The position numbers and the translations under genes were made by a program. This document shows positions 52,239 to 63,576 of a stretch of 64,000 nucleotides of DNA, in pieces. The first letter of the stretch is position 1. Every line of letters starts with the position of its first letter. Under the pieces are notes generated by a model. It was given only the letters and a program-made list of their open reading frames with translations, was not told the origin of the DNA and did not search any database. Source of the DNA: Dermacentor variabilis (lineage: Eukaryota > Arthropoda > Arachnida > Ixodida > Ixodidae); the NCBI RefSeq assembly GCF_050947875.1, contig NC_134571.1, forward strand, positions 228,790,024-228,854,023, written 5' to 3'.

Positions 52239-52925
52239 TCAGGGCATGTTGCAAAAGCAGGAAAGCATGTTCACATTCGTCGGACGAAACAAAGGGCGCA
52301 TTACTGGCGAGGAGTTGATGGAGCGGGGACGTAAACGTAACGAAGTTGCATATGAAGTGTCGGAAGAAGCAAGTCCAGGAAAACTGTGCATGTCTTTTTG
52401 ACGCAGTGGACACAAAATTCGAGGATGGCAGTAAGCTTCTCGGGGTCCGGTCGAATACCTTCTTTGCTGACTATGTGCCCCAGAACTTTGATGGCCTTGC
52501 TGGCCAAACTGCATTTGTGTGTGTGTGCGTGTGTGTGTGTGCATGCGCACGTGTGCGTGTGCTGAGCTGCAAACCAGCATTTGCAAGACAGGCAAGGACT
52601 TCATCAAGATGTTGCAAATGTTGTGAGAACATGGTTGAAAACACAATGTCGTCGAGATAGCACAGACAGGTTTTCCATTTCAAGCCACACAAGACTTATC
52701 GATCATGCGTTCGAATGTGGCAGGCACATTGCAGAGTCCAAAAGGCATCGCACTGAACTCGTAGAGCCCATCAGGGGTAGCAAATGTCGTTTTCGCTTTG
52801 TCGGATTTGGACGTCGGTATTTGCCAGTAGCCTGGTCTAAAGTCAAGGCTAGAAATATATTCAGCACCGTGGAGCGAATCTAGTGCATCATCCATCCGTG
52901 ACACGGGGTAAACATCTTTGCGCAC
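52239..52925 (-). pseudogene. RT remnant with a microsatellite inside
   Basis: RT palm and fingers are well preserved in 52680-52925. YLDD is at about 52650. The next block (SKCxFGQ region) is replaced by a Thr/His/Ala repeat coming from (GT)n. VLGHIVSKEGIRPDPEKL resumes in another frame at 52490. Confidence 0.75.
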
Positions 52926-53560
52926 GATTTTGTTCAGCGCACAGTAATAGACGCAAGAACACAGTGAGCTGTCTTCGTGACAATTGCAACGACATGAGTG
53001 TCAACAGCTCAAGTGACAGTTGATCCACGAGGCAACAGTTGGGGTTCGATTTGGTTTATTGCAGTAAGCAATGCAGACCCCTCAGAGAAGCGAATAAGGC
53101 CAGGGGTAATCAGAATTGCTCGAGATAGGGTATGGTCATAGGGTAGAATGAATACGCCGCCATCCACAATGTTACAGGAGTCGACACTTATAATCTCTTC
53201 TCTAGGTGGCCAAAGAACGTAATCGGAAGAGGTGACGAGACAAATGCGTTCTTCGAGGTTAGGAAGAGAACTGCCAGTGGCATCCAGTTGTGTGAGGCGC
53301 TGACGACAAGAGATAGAAGCGAACGCCAAAGATAAGAAGTCCCACCCCAAGATGAGTTCATGGGTCACTCACGAAATACCGCAAAAGCAATGTGGTGAAG
53401 AATTTAGTCTATGGACACACGAACAGTACACGGTGCGATTGGACGAATAATAACGTTGGCCGCTGCACAAAGAGAAAGGCCGGAGTAAGGCAATTCTTGT
53501 GTTTTATAGAGTCCCGAACAGTCGCATGGCAATAATCGCCAAGCGTCTTGTAACAGGGAG

Positions 53561-55409
53561 CCACCTCAAAATTGCACCAAACAAAGATGATGGATGCAGC
53601 CAGTCTTGCCAGATAACTACATTTTGACTATTCTGTATTGTTTGCATTTTTTGTGCAAAAGGAATTCTCGCAGAGAGTTTTATCTTCAGTGGCCTTCAGT
53701 TGACATCATCTGCTACAACTAGCACATAAGTCAACTCCATAGCACCACTAGGATGGAGACATTGTGTCGTGGGATGCTTCCTTAAAAGTGGACAAGAAGA
53801 TTCTAAAGGAAAAGTGTGAGATGGTCACAGTAATAACCAAGACATTTGGCATGGGAATGACCCAGCTATGAAGGTATTATCAGATGTGGACAAGCATATA
53901 ATACTAAATGGCACCTTGCACGAGCCCCAAGTGTCAAATGTAATGAGTATTGTGCATTGAAAGGGCCAAAAATGTTTTGTACATGCAAGGGAACACTAAG
54001 GGCATTTGATAGCAGTTGCTTAGATGTACTACATTAACAGGAACCAAACAAACTCCCTTAGACATAAGCATGCAGCAAATTCAAGGACTAGATGAAGCTT
54101 CAAAGAAGTAACTGCATTTCATGTAGGATAGGTGTGAATGACCTTTGTGCATGAGATCAGTGACAAAAACACTAAATGAATGCAGTACAGTGTCTGTATC
54201 ATATCTTGTGCAGACCAAGCTAGCCTGGCGTTTCAGAGTTCCTTGTCAGTTCATTTAAATAGGCACTAGATTGTTCAAAGTGCAATATTGTTCTACAAAA
54301 CATAATATGCAAGATGTAGCATGCTAACCCTCGTGGCTCAACAACTACTGAACCGAAACCTCAATGAGCAGTGAAGCTTCCTTGTAATTTTCATCGTAAC
54401 CATACTTTTGCTCTTGAAAGTGAACCTCTTTAGTGAATTTGCTTGTGTATTAATTTTTCTTTAGGCAAGTATTTTTTATACATGTTAATGTCTCAATCCT
54501 GCTTTCTCTTTCCGGAGCTAAACAAAATGCCTCTTATTTCAATTTGATCTTTTGACCTAGGAAGCCATCATCTGGTGCTGTGTACAGCAAGCACATGCTT
54601 CGGGCAAGGAGGGAGCCAGCACCATATCTACATCAGCAAGAACCTCGGTGCTCAAAATAAACATTTTCTGTGCAGATAACTGTCTTTTTATACTTCCAGC
54701 ATGAATTAATAAAGTTTCTTTTGCCTTCACATGCAGGAAGGTTTATAGGAATAAATAGTGACTGTTGAATGCCCAGGAAAAGCCTTGAAGCCATTTTACT
54801 TGTACAGTGATAAAGTACATGTGTACTTGAACTTGATAGTACAGAAACGAAAGGCAAAGTAACAGGCAAAATGCTTGGGGCAGCAGTCGTATAAATGGTA
54901 GATGAACACAGCTAATTGTGCTGTCCAGTTTCATTCAGTTTGACCAAGTGTTGCAAGAATTGCCTTCAGTATGAATCATTCAGTTTAGCCAGCCAAAGTC
55001 GAACTCGTACAAACTTTGGAATGTCTGCTGAGAATTTTAGCATAAATGGTATGTGTGCATCCTTCAGCAGCACTACAAGCCCAATAAGGTTTTTGCGTTA
55101 CTGTCCCCCCTCCCTTAGGATTATGGCAGTGTCTACTTCAAGTGCTTGAGGGTATTATGGAGAATGACTCGAATTTGCTATAAATATGTGCAGTGTTGAT
55201 GCAGAAATGAGAAGGCTATATAAATATGCAGGACAAGAGCTCGTAGGCCTGGTTATAAGCATGAATTAGAAATTTATAGACCAAAGGCAATATGAATACA
55301 ATATGTTAAATTACATCCATATGTGGGAACTGCCCACATGAAAGGAAAGAAAGTGCAATACTTGCAACCTACCAACAGAAACATCAGTCTAGGGAAGGAT
55401 TCTGTAAGG
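53561..55409. other. No gene recognised
   Basis: AT-rich, with no frame above 80 codons of any character and no internal repeats seen. Confidence 0.4.
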
Positions 55410-55548
55410 ATACACTAAGTGGACTATTTCAGCACACACTGATTCGGTAGCGCTCTAAGTTGGTAGAGCAAGCAGCAATCGTCACCGTGGGCTCTTGTGC
55501 TCTATTCATTCAGCGTGTACTGGAATGGACAGTCCACTTAGTCAACAC
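55410..55548. repeat. Short imperfect inverted repeat
   Basis: ACTAAGTGGACT near 55415 pairs with AGTCCACTTAGT near 55532-55543, and similarity continues inward (TTTCAGCACAC / GTGTACTGGAA). A small MITE-like structure of about 135 bp is possible. Confidence 0.4.
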
Positions 55549-55873
55549 TTACAGACTAGCCCCCTAGGTCTGTGGAAGCACGCAGTATATTAAGCTTAAG
55601 TCTGGAGTGCTACCTCCTACTTATGTGGCAAGTCCTCCTGTTTACCTGTTCCTTTCAACTGAGAGCTGAGCACCGCCTAGGTTATGTCAGAAAAAGCAAC
55701 CAGCGTCCATAGAATTCAAACTATTACTATTTGCCCTATAAAAGGGGACAGTGGAGCCTAAAATGACACTTGACTTTGGCCATATTTTTCCCGATATGCC
55801 TGAGAATATTGGGATTTCCCATCAATTTTACCCTTCCTACATCACATAGCGAACAACCTGAAAACTTAACATT

Positions 55874-56284
55874 GTTGCACAGAGCGATGAAGGGTCAGGA
55901 TTTGAGCGAGAAAACAACACGACACCTGAGCACAAACTATAAACTGGTTTACTTTACTGCAAATGAAGCGTACATAAAGCCTACATGCATGCAGAGGAGT
56001 CTTATTCCCAGTCTACCTACCTATTGTCAGCGATTATGCTAGTCTGTTTATTGCTGATTGAAATAGACGGCACACTGACACATGAGCCCTGAGGTACATC
56101 TTGATGTTGTATGCTTCCACGACTTCTCTTTTCCTTTGGTTCCTACTTTTCAGCAGAATCATTGTCTTGTGATAATCACCAATTGATAGTTTGTGCTCAG
56201 GTGTCGTGTGTTGTTTTCTCGCTCAAGTCCTGTCCCTTCGTCGCTCTGCACAACAGCGTTAAGTATGTCGAACCAACTAGCCCA
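55874..56284 (+). mobile_element. Hairpin element 3 (arms about 68 bp, spacer 245 bp)
   Basis: 55874-55940 and 56186-56254 are inverted copies with a few differences (GAGCGAGAAAACAACAC and CACCTGAGCACAAACTAT in both). After the right arm comes ATGTCGAACCAACTAGCCC (56265-56283), matching the tails of hairpin elements 1 and 2 at CCAACTAG. Unlike those, it has a long loop. No coding content. Confidence 0.6.
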
Positions 56285-57337
56285 CTGCACAATTTTGCTG
56301 ATGCTGAAAACAATCGTAAACTAAAGTCTGTGAGAAACGATGAAGTGTTCTGTCGTGACATACAGATTTATGCATGATCATTTTGCTATAGAAAGATACA
56401 ATTTTAGTCAATGTTAACGAAGAGCTTCACTTTTAGTTCACTTAAATAGTGTGTGTGATGCATTGTGACAGTACGAGGTCCTAGAGATGCTACTGTGGAG
56501 ATATGTCAACATTGAGCCTATTCCTGTTTAATCTATGGATAGATGCCTTCACGAAGAGTTGGAGAAACTGCACAATACAATGTTTTATATCACATGTAAT
56601 AATTACGCTGTGATAAAGTGTACACGCTGAGCTTAATGGTTTAGAAAAGCTCAAGAAAAGGCTCCAGAATAGGTATGATGGATAGGCAACCTTTTATTTG
56701 GCTCTCTTTATAGTGAAGTCTGGACGCATCACCTCAGCCACACTTAGTAAAATTTGTGGGCTCGTACTGCCCATGCCTTTACTGCACAAGTTGCCTTGGT
56801 GCTCCCAGTCTTGACAGGTAACACTTAAGCACCCTCTCATGCACATGTTTGTTTCAAAGCTACAGTTGCTAACTAAAGTAACTCCCACATGCGATTCTGT
56901 AACTCTAGACCTAACTGCAAAAATGCATGCAGTACTACGAGTTTGGCATGGAGTTCACATGACATGTGCACAACTTCAAATTTCGTATAGGCAACAGATA
57001 ATTGGTAACCTGTTAGAGTAACAAAATAGATGCCAAGGAAAATTCACCCAAAGCCTTAGGCAGGAAAATGAGGTGTTGTGATGAGATAAATAGCAATCAC
57101 ATTTGATCGACTGACTAAAAGCTGGCAGGGGTATTGCATTTGACATTATTGAAATGAGCTGAAGCATGGCATGGTAACTGTGGCAGCCTTTACAATGCCG
57201 CACTCTCTGAATTACACTTGTGTGCACCCATATGCTGCAGCAACCAACTGTTTTTATTCAAGAAAGCCAGGTTTGTGGTTCAGCACACATCATACGCTGG
57301 CAAACTCACTGATTAGTCAACTCCCTCAGATCATCCG
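56285..57337. other. No gene recognised
   Basis: AT-rich sequence with no supported frame or repeat. Confidence 0.35.
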
Positions 57338-57460
57338 ATGAGTCTGAGTGAGCCCAGCTGAGCAGTATTTTGGCGAGTTTGAGCCCGAGTGAGCTCGGCT
57401 GAGTAGTATATTCTTATGAGTTCAAGTGAGCAGCTAAGTATAATTTTGGCGAGTCTAGAT
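57338..57460. repeat. Degenerate tandem repeat, period about 42 bp
   Basis: About three copies of TGAGTCTGAGTGAGC(C/T)C.GCTGAG.AGTATTTTGGCGAGT-like units. Confidence 0.6.
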
Positions 57461-57900
57461 AGGGAGTTCCGATTATTTTGCCAACATATATATGGTCCGT
57501 GTACTTTCGAAATTCAGGTACGACACTTGCACATAGGTTGGAAATTAAGCTTCTCGACAAGTGACTACTGCAGAAATGATCATAGAGCTAGAGAAGAACG
57601 ATACGCCTTAATGATGCAGCGTGCCGCGCGGGATCCATGTGTGCAGCGTGCCAGTGGATGGGTGCGTGTTTGGGAAATTAAGGGGTTTCGACCCATCCAC
57701 AGATAATTTCCATAATACCTTTCTCCATGGTGTATTATTGCGATAGCAATTTTTGGACACCCCAAGCGAATTTTCGCCATCGCCCTGATGTTTGGTTTAA
57801 AGTCCAAGTGTGACAAAAATTATAGTGCCCCGTTGCATCCCACATACTGGGGTTAATTGCGAATGAAAGGGTGCGAGGGTGAGCCGAGAAGGATGGCAGC

Positions 57901-57977
57901 TTTATGCGCGCTGTCCACGTCCTGTGGACAGCGCGCATAAACCCTCTCCTACCCTAGCGCGCGCTAGGGTAGGAGAG
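57901..57977. repeat. Two adjacent perfect palindromes
   Basis: 57901-57918 and 57924-57941 are perfect 18-bp arms with a 5-nt loop. 57944-57960 and 57961-57977 are a perfect 34-bp palindrome with no spacer. Both are GC-rich (GCGCGC at the core) in an otherwise AT-rich area. Confidence 0.9.
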
Positions 57978-58887
57978 CGCGCGACGTCTCTTGCCCGGCC
58001 GTGCCCGTGCATATGGCTGTCCGCGCGCAGCAGAGTGCAGATACACGGCCCGCGCGTGCCACATTTTTTAAAGTAATTTGCGGTCGGTGTAAAGGCGGCA
58101 AGCCGACGTGGCTGCTGGTTTCACGAGTGTTGGAAGTAGCGTTAATCTAAGTTTCTGACGAAACTTAGAGAACAGTGACTTAAAACAGTGACTTCCTTAG
58201 AGGGGCCAAAATTTTGGGGCGTATGAGCGGCACGTATAGTAGAATGCAGTGTTCCATTGTAAAAAAAAAATTTTGATGTAACAAAGTAGAGTGCTGAGTG
58301 TTAGGTCTTTGTTACATCAAGGTTCAACAAAAATTAAGCGCTGGAAATCAGCGCTGGACGCATATACAACTCCTTACTCCACACTGAAAACATTTGAGAA
58401 AACATTTTTTTAAAATACTTTGTACATTTGTATAAATCCCTACCTGCAGATATTCCTCTGGTTTAGCCTAATTATGTGCTGCCTACTTACTGACGCAGCA
58501 TACGTATCATTGCGAAATTTATAATTTTCTGCTTTTAGAAAAAGCATCGAGTTATTGAATTTTGCGAACAGAAAAAAAATTGCAACTTCCAATATAGCGC
58601 GCTTCCTAGGCTATTAAATAGCTACAATGTTCAAGGAACGTACTGTTTCCATGAGTGGTTTACTCATGCAGTAAGATGTACTGCTCCTACACTTTGTAAT
58701 AAAAAGCATATGCATCGACACATAGCAGCTGATATATTCTTGCTTATTTTCTCATCACAGAGGTAGATGGGGCACATGAACCTATATGCTCACACAAATC
58801 AACATGACCAACTACTGCGGAGACATGGCAACGAATTCTTTGTTTACGTTGTACACCACAAGTGCGAGGTTTGCGCATTAATTTGAC
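57978..58887. other. No gene recognised
   Basis: GC-rich for the first 100 bp, then AT-rich. Only short frames. Confidence 0.35.
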
Positions 58888-59345
58888 TTCATGAAACCCT
58901 AGTTATACTACAGGCTTTACGGCAATGCTTGCATGCAGTGCGGTGAAGCGCTCGACAAAACTGCACATATTATATGGTTTGTTTGATATTAACTCGAGAT
59001 GCAAACGTTTGTGCAGGCAGGCAAGCAATGTTTCCATTCACGCAGCGCACCAAAAGAGCGTGGTATATGCATTGATCTGGTTTCATGACCTCGTACTTTT
59101 GCCACTAGCTTTACGGCAGTGCTTGTGTATAGTGCTGCGAAGCACGACGGAACTGCACATTATTATACGGTGTGCTCGAAATCCACTCGAGATGCAAACG
59201 TTTGTGCAGGCATGAAACGAATGATTTAATTCACGTAGCACAACACGAGAGCGCGCTCTATGCAGTCATTTGCTTTAATAAAACTCTATTTCTGCCACAG
59301 GCTTCACAGCAATACTTGTGTAGAGGGCTGTGAAGCTCGACGCAG
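58888..59345. repeat. Tandem repeat, period about 194 bp, 2.4 copies
   Basis: GGCTTTACGGCAATGCTTG, a variant, and GGCTTCACAGCAATACTTG occur at about 58913, 59107 and 59301. CTCGAGATGCAAACGTTTGT is identical in the first two copies (about 58993 and 59187). Similarity runs through the whole unit. Confidence 0.85.
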
Positions 59346-59390
59346 CTGTAACAGCATCCCACGGTCCACCCGATTTTTACCGAGTTTGTT

Positions 59391-59440
59391 TTAAAGGGCC
59401 CCTCACAGGCTACATAACAAATTTTGGTTATACGCTGAAA
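59391..59440 (+). mobile_element. Left end of a TTAA element (AGGGCCCCTCACAGG)
   Basis: TTAA (59391-59394) is followed by AGGGCCCCTCACAGGC, a known style of tick repeat terminus like those at 34623 and 46821. The matching right end was not found in the window. GC-rich sequence (59520-59760) with a perfect 12-bp-arm hairpin (59685-59696 and 59704-59715) may belong to it. Confidence 0.5.
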
Positions 59441-60569
59441 GTTGTTACGTGCCCTCTAAGAAGTGTTCTACCGCAAGCATTTTTCAAATTGGTTCATTAA
59501 CAGCAGAGAGAGAATGATTGAAGTGCCGCGAACACATGATTTCAGGAGGCGAACGTCGCCGCCTATATAAACACTCTCTCGACTTTCCCCGTTTCGCCTG
59601 TGTAAGCAAATTTCCTTCACTGCGTTCTCCCATACCGGAGCCGAGGGGTCGCGCGGCGGGTATACCCTGCCGTCTTCTTTTTTTCACCGTCACCGGCACA
59701 CTTCCGGTGACGGTGTCGCGCGAGCTCTTGCGCTTGTCTCGTTTCCTGTAGCGGACGATAATGCGCACTCTACACGAGAACACATGATTAGCGGTATAAG
59801 TCAGTGCCCCAGCACTGAGGCAAACGCGAGAGGATGAAAGAGCATGATCGCAATGCTGGAACACAGTAGACAATGACGTATAGTTTCGTTCTCTGCGCGC
59901 GTGCAAACGTCGGAAAAAGGAGACGAAACGGAAATTCATCTCTCTTGCTACAGTGCGAAGTAAAACAAAAGCACCCAGACATTCGGGTTGTATTTTTCAT
60001 TATTTCTCTAAACTTTAATTAGTCCACTGAAGCAACAGATTCAACAAATAACTGATGCTGCCTTGAATCTAAGTCACGTGTTACTCTGAGTGCCATCACA
60101 GCACAGCCTGTGCTCCTATGCAGCAGCACAGTTACGGGCATTCATCTGCTTGCTGCTGCGATAACATTATGACACTTGAACTCAGAGGTACGATTTTTGT
60201 TGTGTGAGGTTATAGATAGCCAGTAGGCTACTTGTCTGATGTTAAATGCTATGACCCACTGGCAATCCACGATGCACTCAATGAAAACGTTTTTATGCTG
60301 TGTGCGGCGTGACTCACCAGTGACCCACCCGCAAGAATTCTCGCTCTTGTGTTGCCATCTGAGGTTTGAAATTGCAACTAATATATCTTTTTACTGCACT
60401 GGACATGGGGTGGCATGTTTGTTTCGGAGAGTGGAGTGGCGGCACATTTCTCAGTTGGGTTTCTTGCAAACTTTTCGCCGCAGTTCTTGAAATACGTGCT
60501 GTTGGAATAAGTACCTGCATTTTTCTTGCTACTCCCAAACTTTTCAGCGTGTCTCATAGATAGATCCTC

Positions 60570-62409
60570 ATGCCCCTTATGGATGCAAAGAAAAGCACAA
60601 TGCAGAGGAAACAAATAAACTTCGTTTTGGGCCAGAAGAATGCACCAGCAACTTCGCGATCACCAGCGGATGAGTCAAGTGCTTCAGTGTCAGATGTTCA
60701 GCAGTGGACAGACAGTGAAATCAGTGAGAAAGATAGTGTTTACGAACCATCACAGACCTCAGCCAGCATGTCGAATGGAGAGCCAGACCTGACTGATGAT
60801 TCTGAGGTGAATGATTCAGGATACGATGCTCTCATTTCTCTCAGCCCATCTCTAGAGAAATGGACACCGGCAACAACCACTTCGCCTAGTGTGACACCAC
60901 ACTCTAGGCCGCCCACTATCATTCAGTTGCCATCTAGCCGTTATGCCCCATCTTTATGTTCACTGTTTATTACGGATGACATTTGGCAAATGATGGTCAA
61001 TGAAACAAACAGGTTCACACAACAAGTGTTCAAGTCAACTACTCCTAAATCTAAATCACGGTTGAAAAATTGGACGGAAACCAATGCCAAAGAAATGAAA
61101 GCATTTATTCGAATACTGATTTGTATTGGTCTCCTCGGTCTTCCTACTCCCAAATCTAAATCAAAGTTGAAAAATTGGATGGAAACCAATCTCCAACAAA
61201 CGAAAGCATTTGTTGGAACACCAATTTGTATTAATGTCGTCCATCTTCCTATCTGAGTCACTACTGGGCAAAAAGTAACTATGGTGTTGAACTCATTCGT
61301 CAAAATATGAGCCGTGACCGCCTTTTTCCTACTTTTGAGGTTCCGGCATTTTGCGGACAATTACCTGGTTGCAGAGTTGCAGGATCATGTCTTTAAGATT
61401 CATCCTCTGGTAGAGAAATTGAACCAAAATATTTGCCACTGTGCTTGAGCCGGGAAAGGAGGTTGTGATAGATGAAACGATAGTGCCATGGCGTGGCAGA
61501 CTTTCGTTCTTACAGAGTCAGGCTGTTCAAGGCATGTACCAAAGACGGTTACAGGCTAAAGGTTGATGTATATGCCGGAAAGTGTGACTGAACAGTTGGC
61601 ATCGGACATGCCGAAGATGTATGCTTGAAACTCCTGCAAAATTACAAGGAAGTCGCGTGCCTGCTGTACGTAGACAACTTCTACATGAGCTTGCCGCTCA
61701 CTCTTCGCCTTCTAAAGGAAGACACTTTCATTCGTGGCACAGTTCGCTCAGTGAGGAAAGGGCTGCCAAAAGATCTCACTGAAGTAAAGGTTGCAAATGG
61801 CAGTGTTACCGGACTTCAGTCCAAAAATGGAGTGAAGGCACTGAAGTGGATGGACAAGAGGCCTGTTCTGATACTCACACCTGTCGCCAAATATGAAGCA
61901 ACTTTGGTGGACAGTGGGAAGAAAACAAGGGACGGCGCACCAATCATGAAACATCAGGCCGGTCTCGATTACAATGCAGCAAAAAAGGGCGTCGACTATA
62001 GTGACCAAATGACGTTATACCACAACTGCTTTAGAAAAGGACTCAAGTGGTACAGAAAGGTAGCTGTTGAGTTGCTTGTTGGAAGTGCCATCATAAATGC
62101 GTGGAACATTCGTGGCATGCTTGAAGGAAACTCTACGCCAATTATAAAATTTCAAGATGAACTGGCTCATTCACTGTTCGGCCCTCGTCAAGACAACATC
62201 GAAGAAACTCGTGGGAGAAGTGTCCACATGCTAAGAAAAACTGGCACATCGGCACACGACACTCAGTGGCACTGCACTGGCTGCTATGCGGCCAACAGTA
62301 CCAGCAATAGCCCAAACACTACGGTGAGAGTGAGAAAAGTGACCACTTTCTGTGAATAACGCTTCGGCAAGCCATTCATCTGTTTGTTATGCTTTAATTC
62401 TAAGCACAA
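60570..62409 (+). pseudogene. piggyBac transposase
   Basis: It begins MPLMDAKKSTMQRKQINF with an acidic Ser-rich N-terminus, then FITDDIWQMMVNETNRF and the conserved core. Catalytic Asp positions are visible in VVIDETIVPWRGR (about 61467), LLYVDNFYMSLPL (about 61668) and KKGVDYSDQMTLYHN (about 61985). The Cys-rich C-terminal finger starts WHCTGC and, after an early TAA (62357-62359), continues in frame as FGKPFICLLCFNSKHK to 62409. A 105-bp in-frame tandem duplication lies at 61041-61250, followed by several frameshifts to 61625. No piggyBac TIRs were found. AATAAA follows at about 62511. Confidence 0.88.
61041..61250 (+). repeat. 105-bp in-frame tandem duplication in the transposase
   Basis: ACTCCTAAATCTAAATCA at 61041 recurs as ACTCCCAAATCTAAATCA at 61146. 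The two units encode PKSKSRLKNWTETNAKEMKA and PKSKSKLKNWMETNLQQTKA and have diverged at many positions. Confidence 0.9.
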
Positions 62410-63291
62410 GTAACCTGAGAAGCAAGCTAGCTTCAACTGTAAAATGAGTAGGATGAAAACTTCAAGACATGGCTAATGTTCATACTAAATTTTAGCCTTT
62501 CTCTAACTAATAAATATTTCTAACACAGGAACTGACTTCTTGTCTTTTCTAATGGCAAGCACTTTGTAGTTCAACATAGGTTTCTAGCATCTTGAATCCA
62601 TTGAGGGGCTACAGAATGTATTAAAGAAAGATAAAAATGCATAGTGTTGTGCTGAATGTGATCAAGACACATGTACAAGAAACTATAGTTATTAGCTCGA
62701 TGAGGACAGTAATGTGCTTTAGCAAGTTAGAAATTTGTTACCAACTTGCCCACATTCACATCTTAACAGATTTAACAATGTTTCCACTACGTGGAGAACC
62801 TTGATCTACAGTGCTTTTATCATCCTGAAGAAGGTTGGTGTTCCTATTATAACACGTGTACTTGAGAAGCTCAATCTCTCAGGATTTCATGTTGTTTTAC
62901 TTGACATAAGCTTACGAGGCTTACAGATTACGTGCTCGTATCTCAATGTAAACACTAACTTCCTTTTCAATGATTTTCATTTCTGTAAAAGCACAGTAAA
63001 TTTCATCAGACGAGAAGTGCAAATGCGTTTTTTATTCTTTCATACTTGGTGCTTGCTATTATACAACTTACTTATATTACAACTTGCTTGTTTAGAAAAC
63101 TCATAAAAAACACTCCCCCCACCTTTTTTTTTCTTCTTTTACTTTCAATTGACTCTGACTTTCATTATGTTAATAAACTTCAGAAGAGCTTGCTCTCAGG
63201 CTAGTTTGTACACACTGCTAAGAATGAAAAAATGGAGAGAAATTGGGACAAGAAAGAAAGGCCTACAGAATGCTGATTTGCGCGCGGCAAT
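62410..63291. other. 3' flank, no gene recognised
   Basis: AT-rich. An AATAAA at about 62511 may terminate the piggyBac transcript. Confidence 0.35.
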
Positions 63292-63576
63292 TTATATCAA
63301 GGATGGGGTGCTGGACCAGGGAAGCTAAGAAGCCGCCACAACAAACTAGGGGAGCTAGGTAAATGGCTTCGATGTCCACACAGAAACATAAATATAGGCA
63401 TGTTAGAGAATGCTGTGTCATTCAACAACCCCGCGAATGTTGAAAAGTGGGACAGTGATTAGCTGAAAAGAGTTTCAGAGAGCTCCAGGGAGTGGGGAGA
63501 TGGATACGGTAAGGGGGCTAGGGTGGTGACGCGCATTAAGGGCATCAAGAATGAAGTGAAAAATTATGGAACATAG
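63292..63576 (+). pseudogene. Unrecognised coding-like fragment with one internal stop
   Basis: One frame reads LYQGWGAGPGKLRSRHNKLG, KWLRCPHRNINIGMLENAVS and EKWDSD, then TAG (63460-63462), then LKRVSESSREWGDGYGKGAR to a stop at 63574-63576. The composition looks like real protein, but I cannot assign a family. It could be a repeat gene remnant or a decayed exon. Confidence 0.3.

Larger units (their letters stand above)
50287..53560 (-). mobile_element. Decayed Ty3/gypsy pol
   Basis: On the minus strand: protease remnant (ELILGWDFL, about 53340), RT (MRKDVYPVSRMDDALDSL, SSLDFRPGYWQI, MPFGLCNVPATFERM, CYLDDIVFS), RNase H (HTDASS, ITKQECLAV, TDHNTLCWLSSL), and integrase (ATTGHLGYHKTYNRI, VVGIDLYGPLPM, SSYHPQT). 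The order is conventional. There are at least nine frame changes or stops. A (GT)n expansion (about 52513-52560) sits just after the RT YLDD block. No LTRs were recognised, although AATAAA on the minus strand near 50305 may belong to one. Confidence 0.85.
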
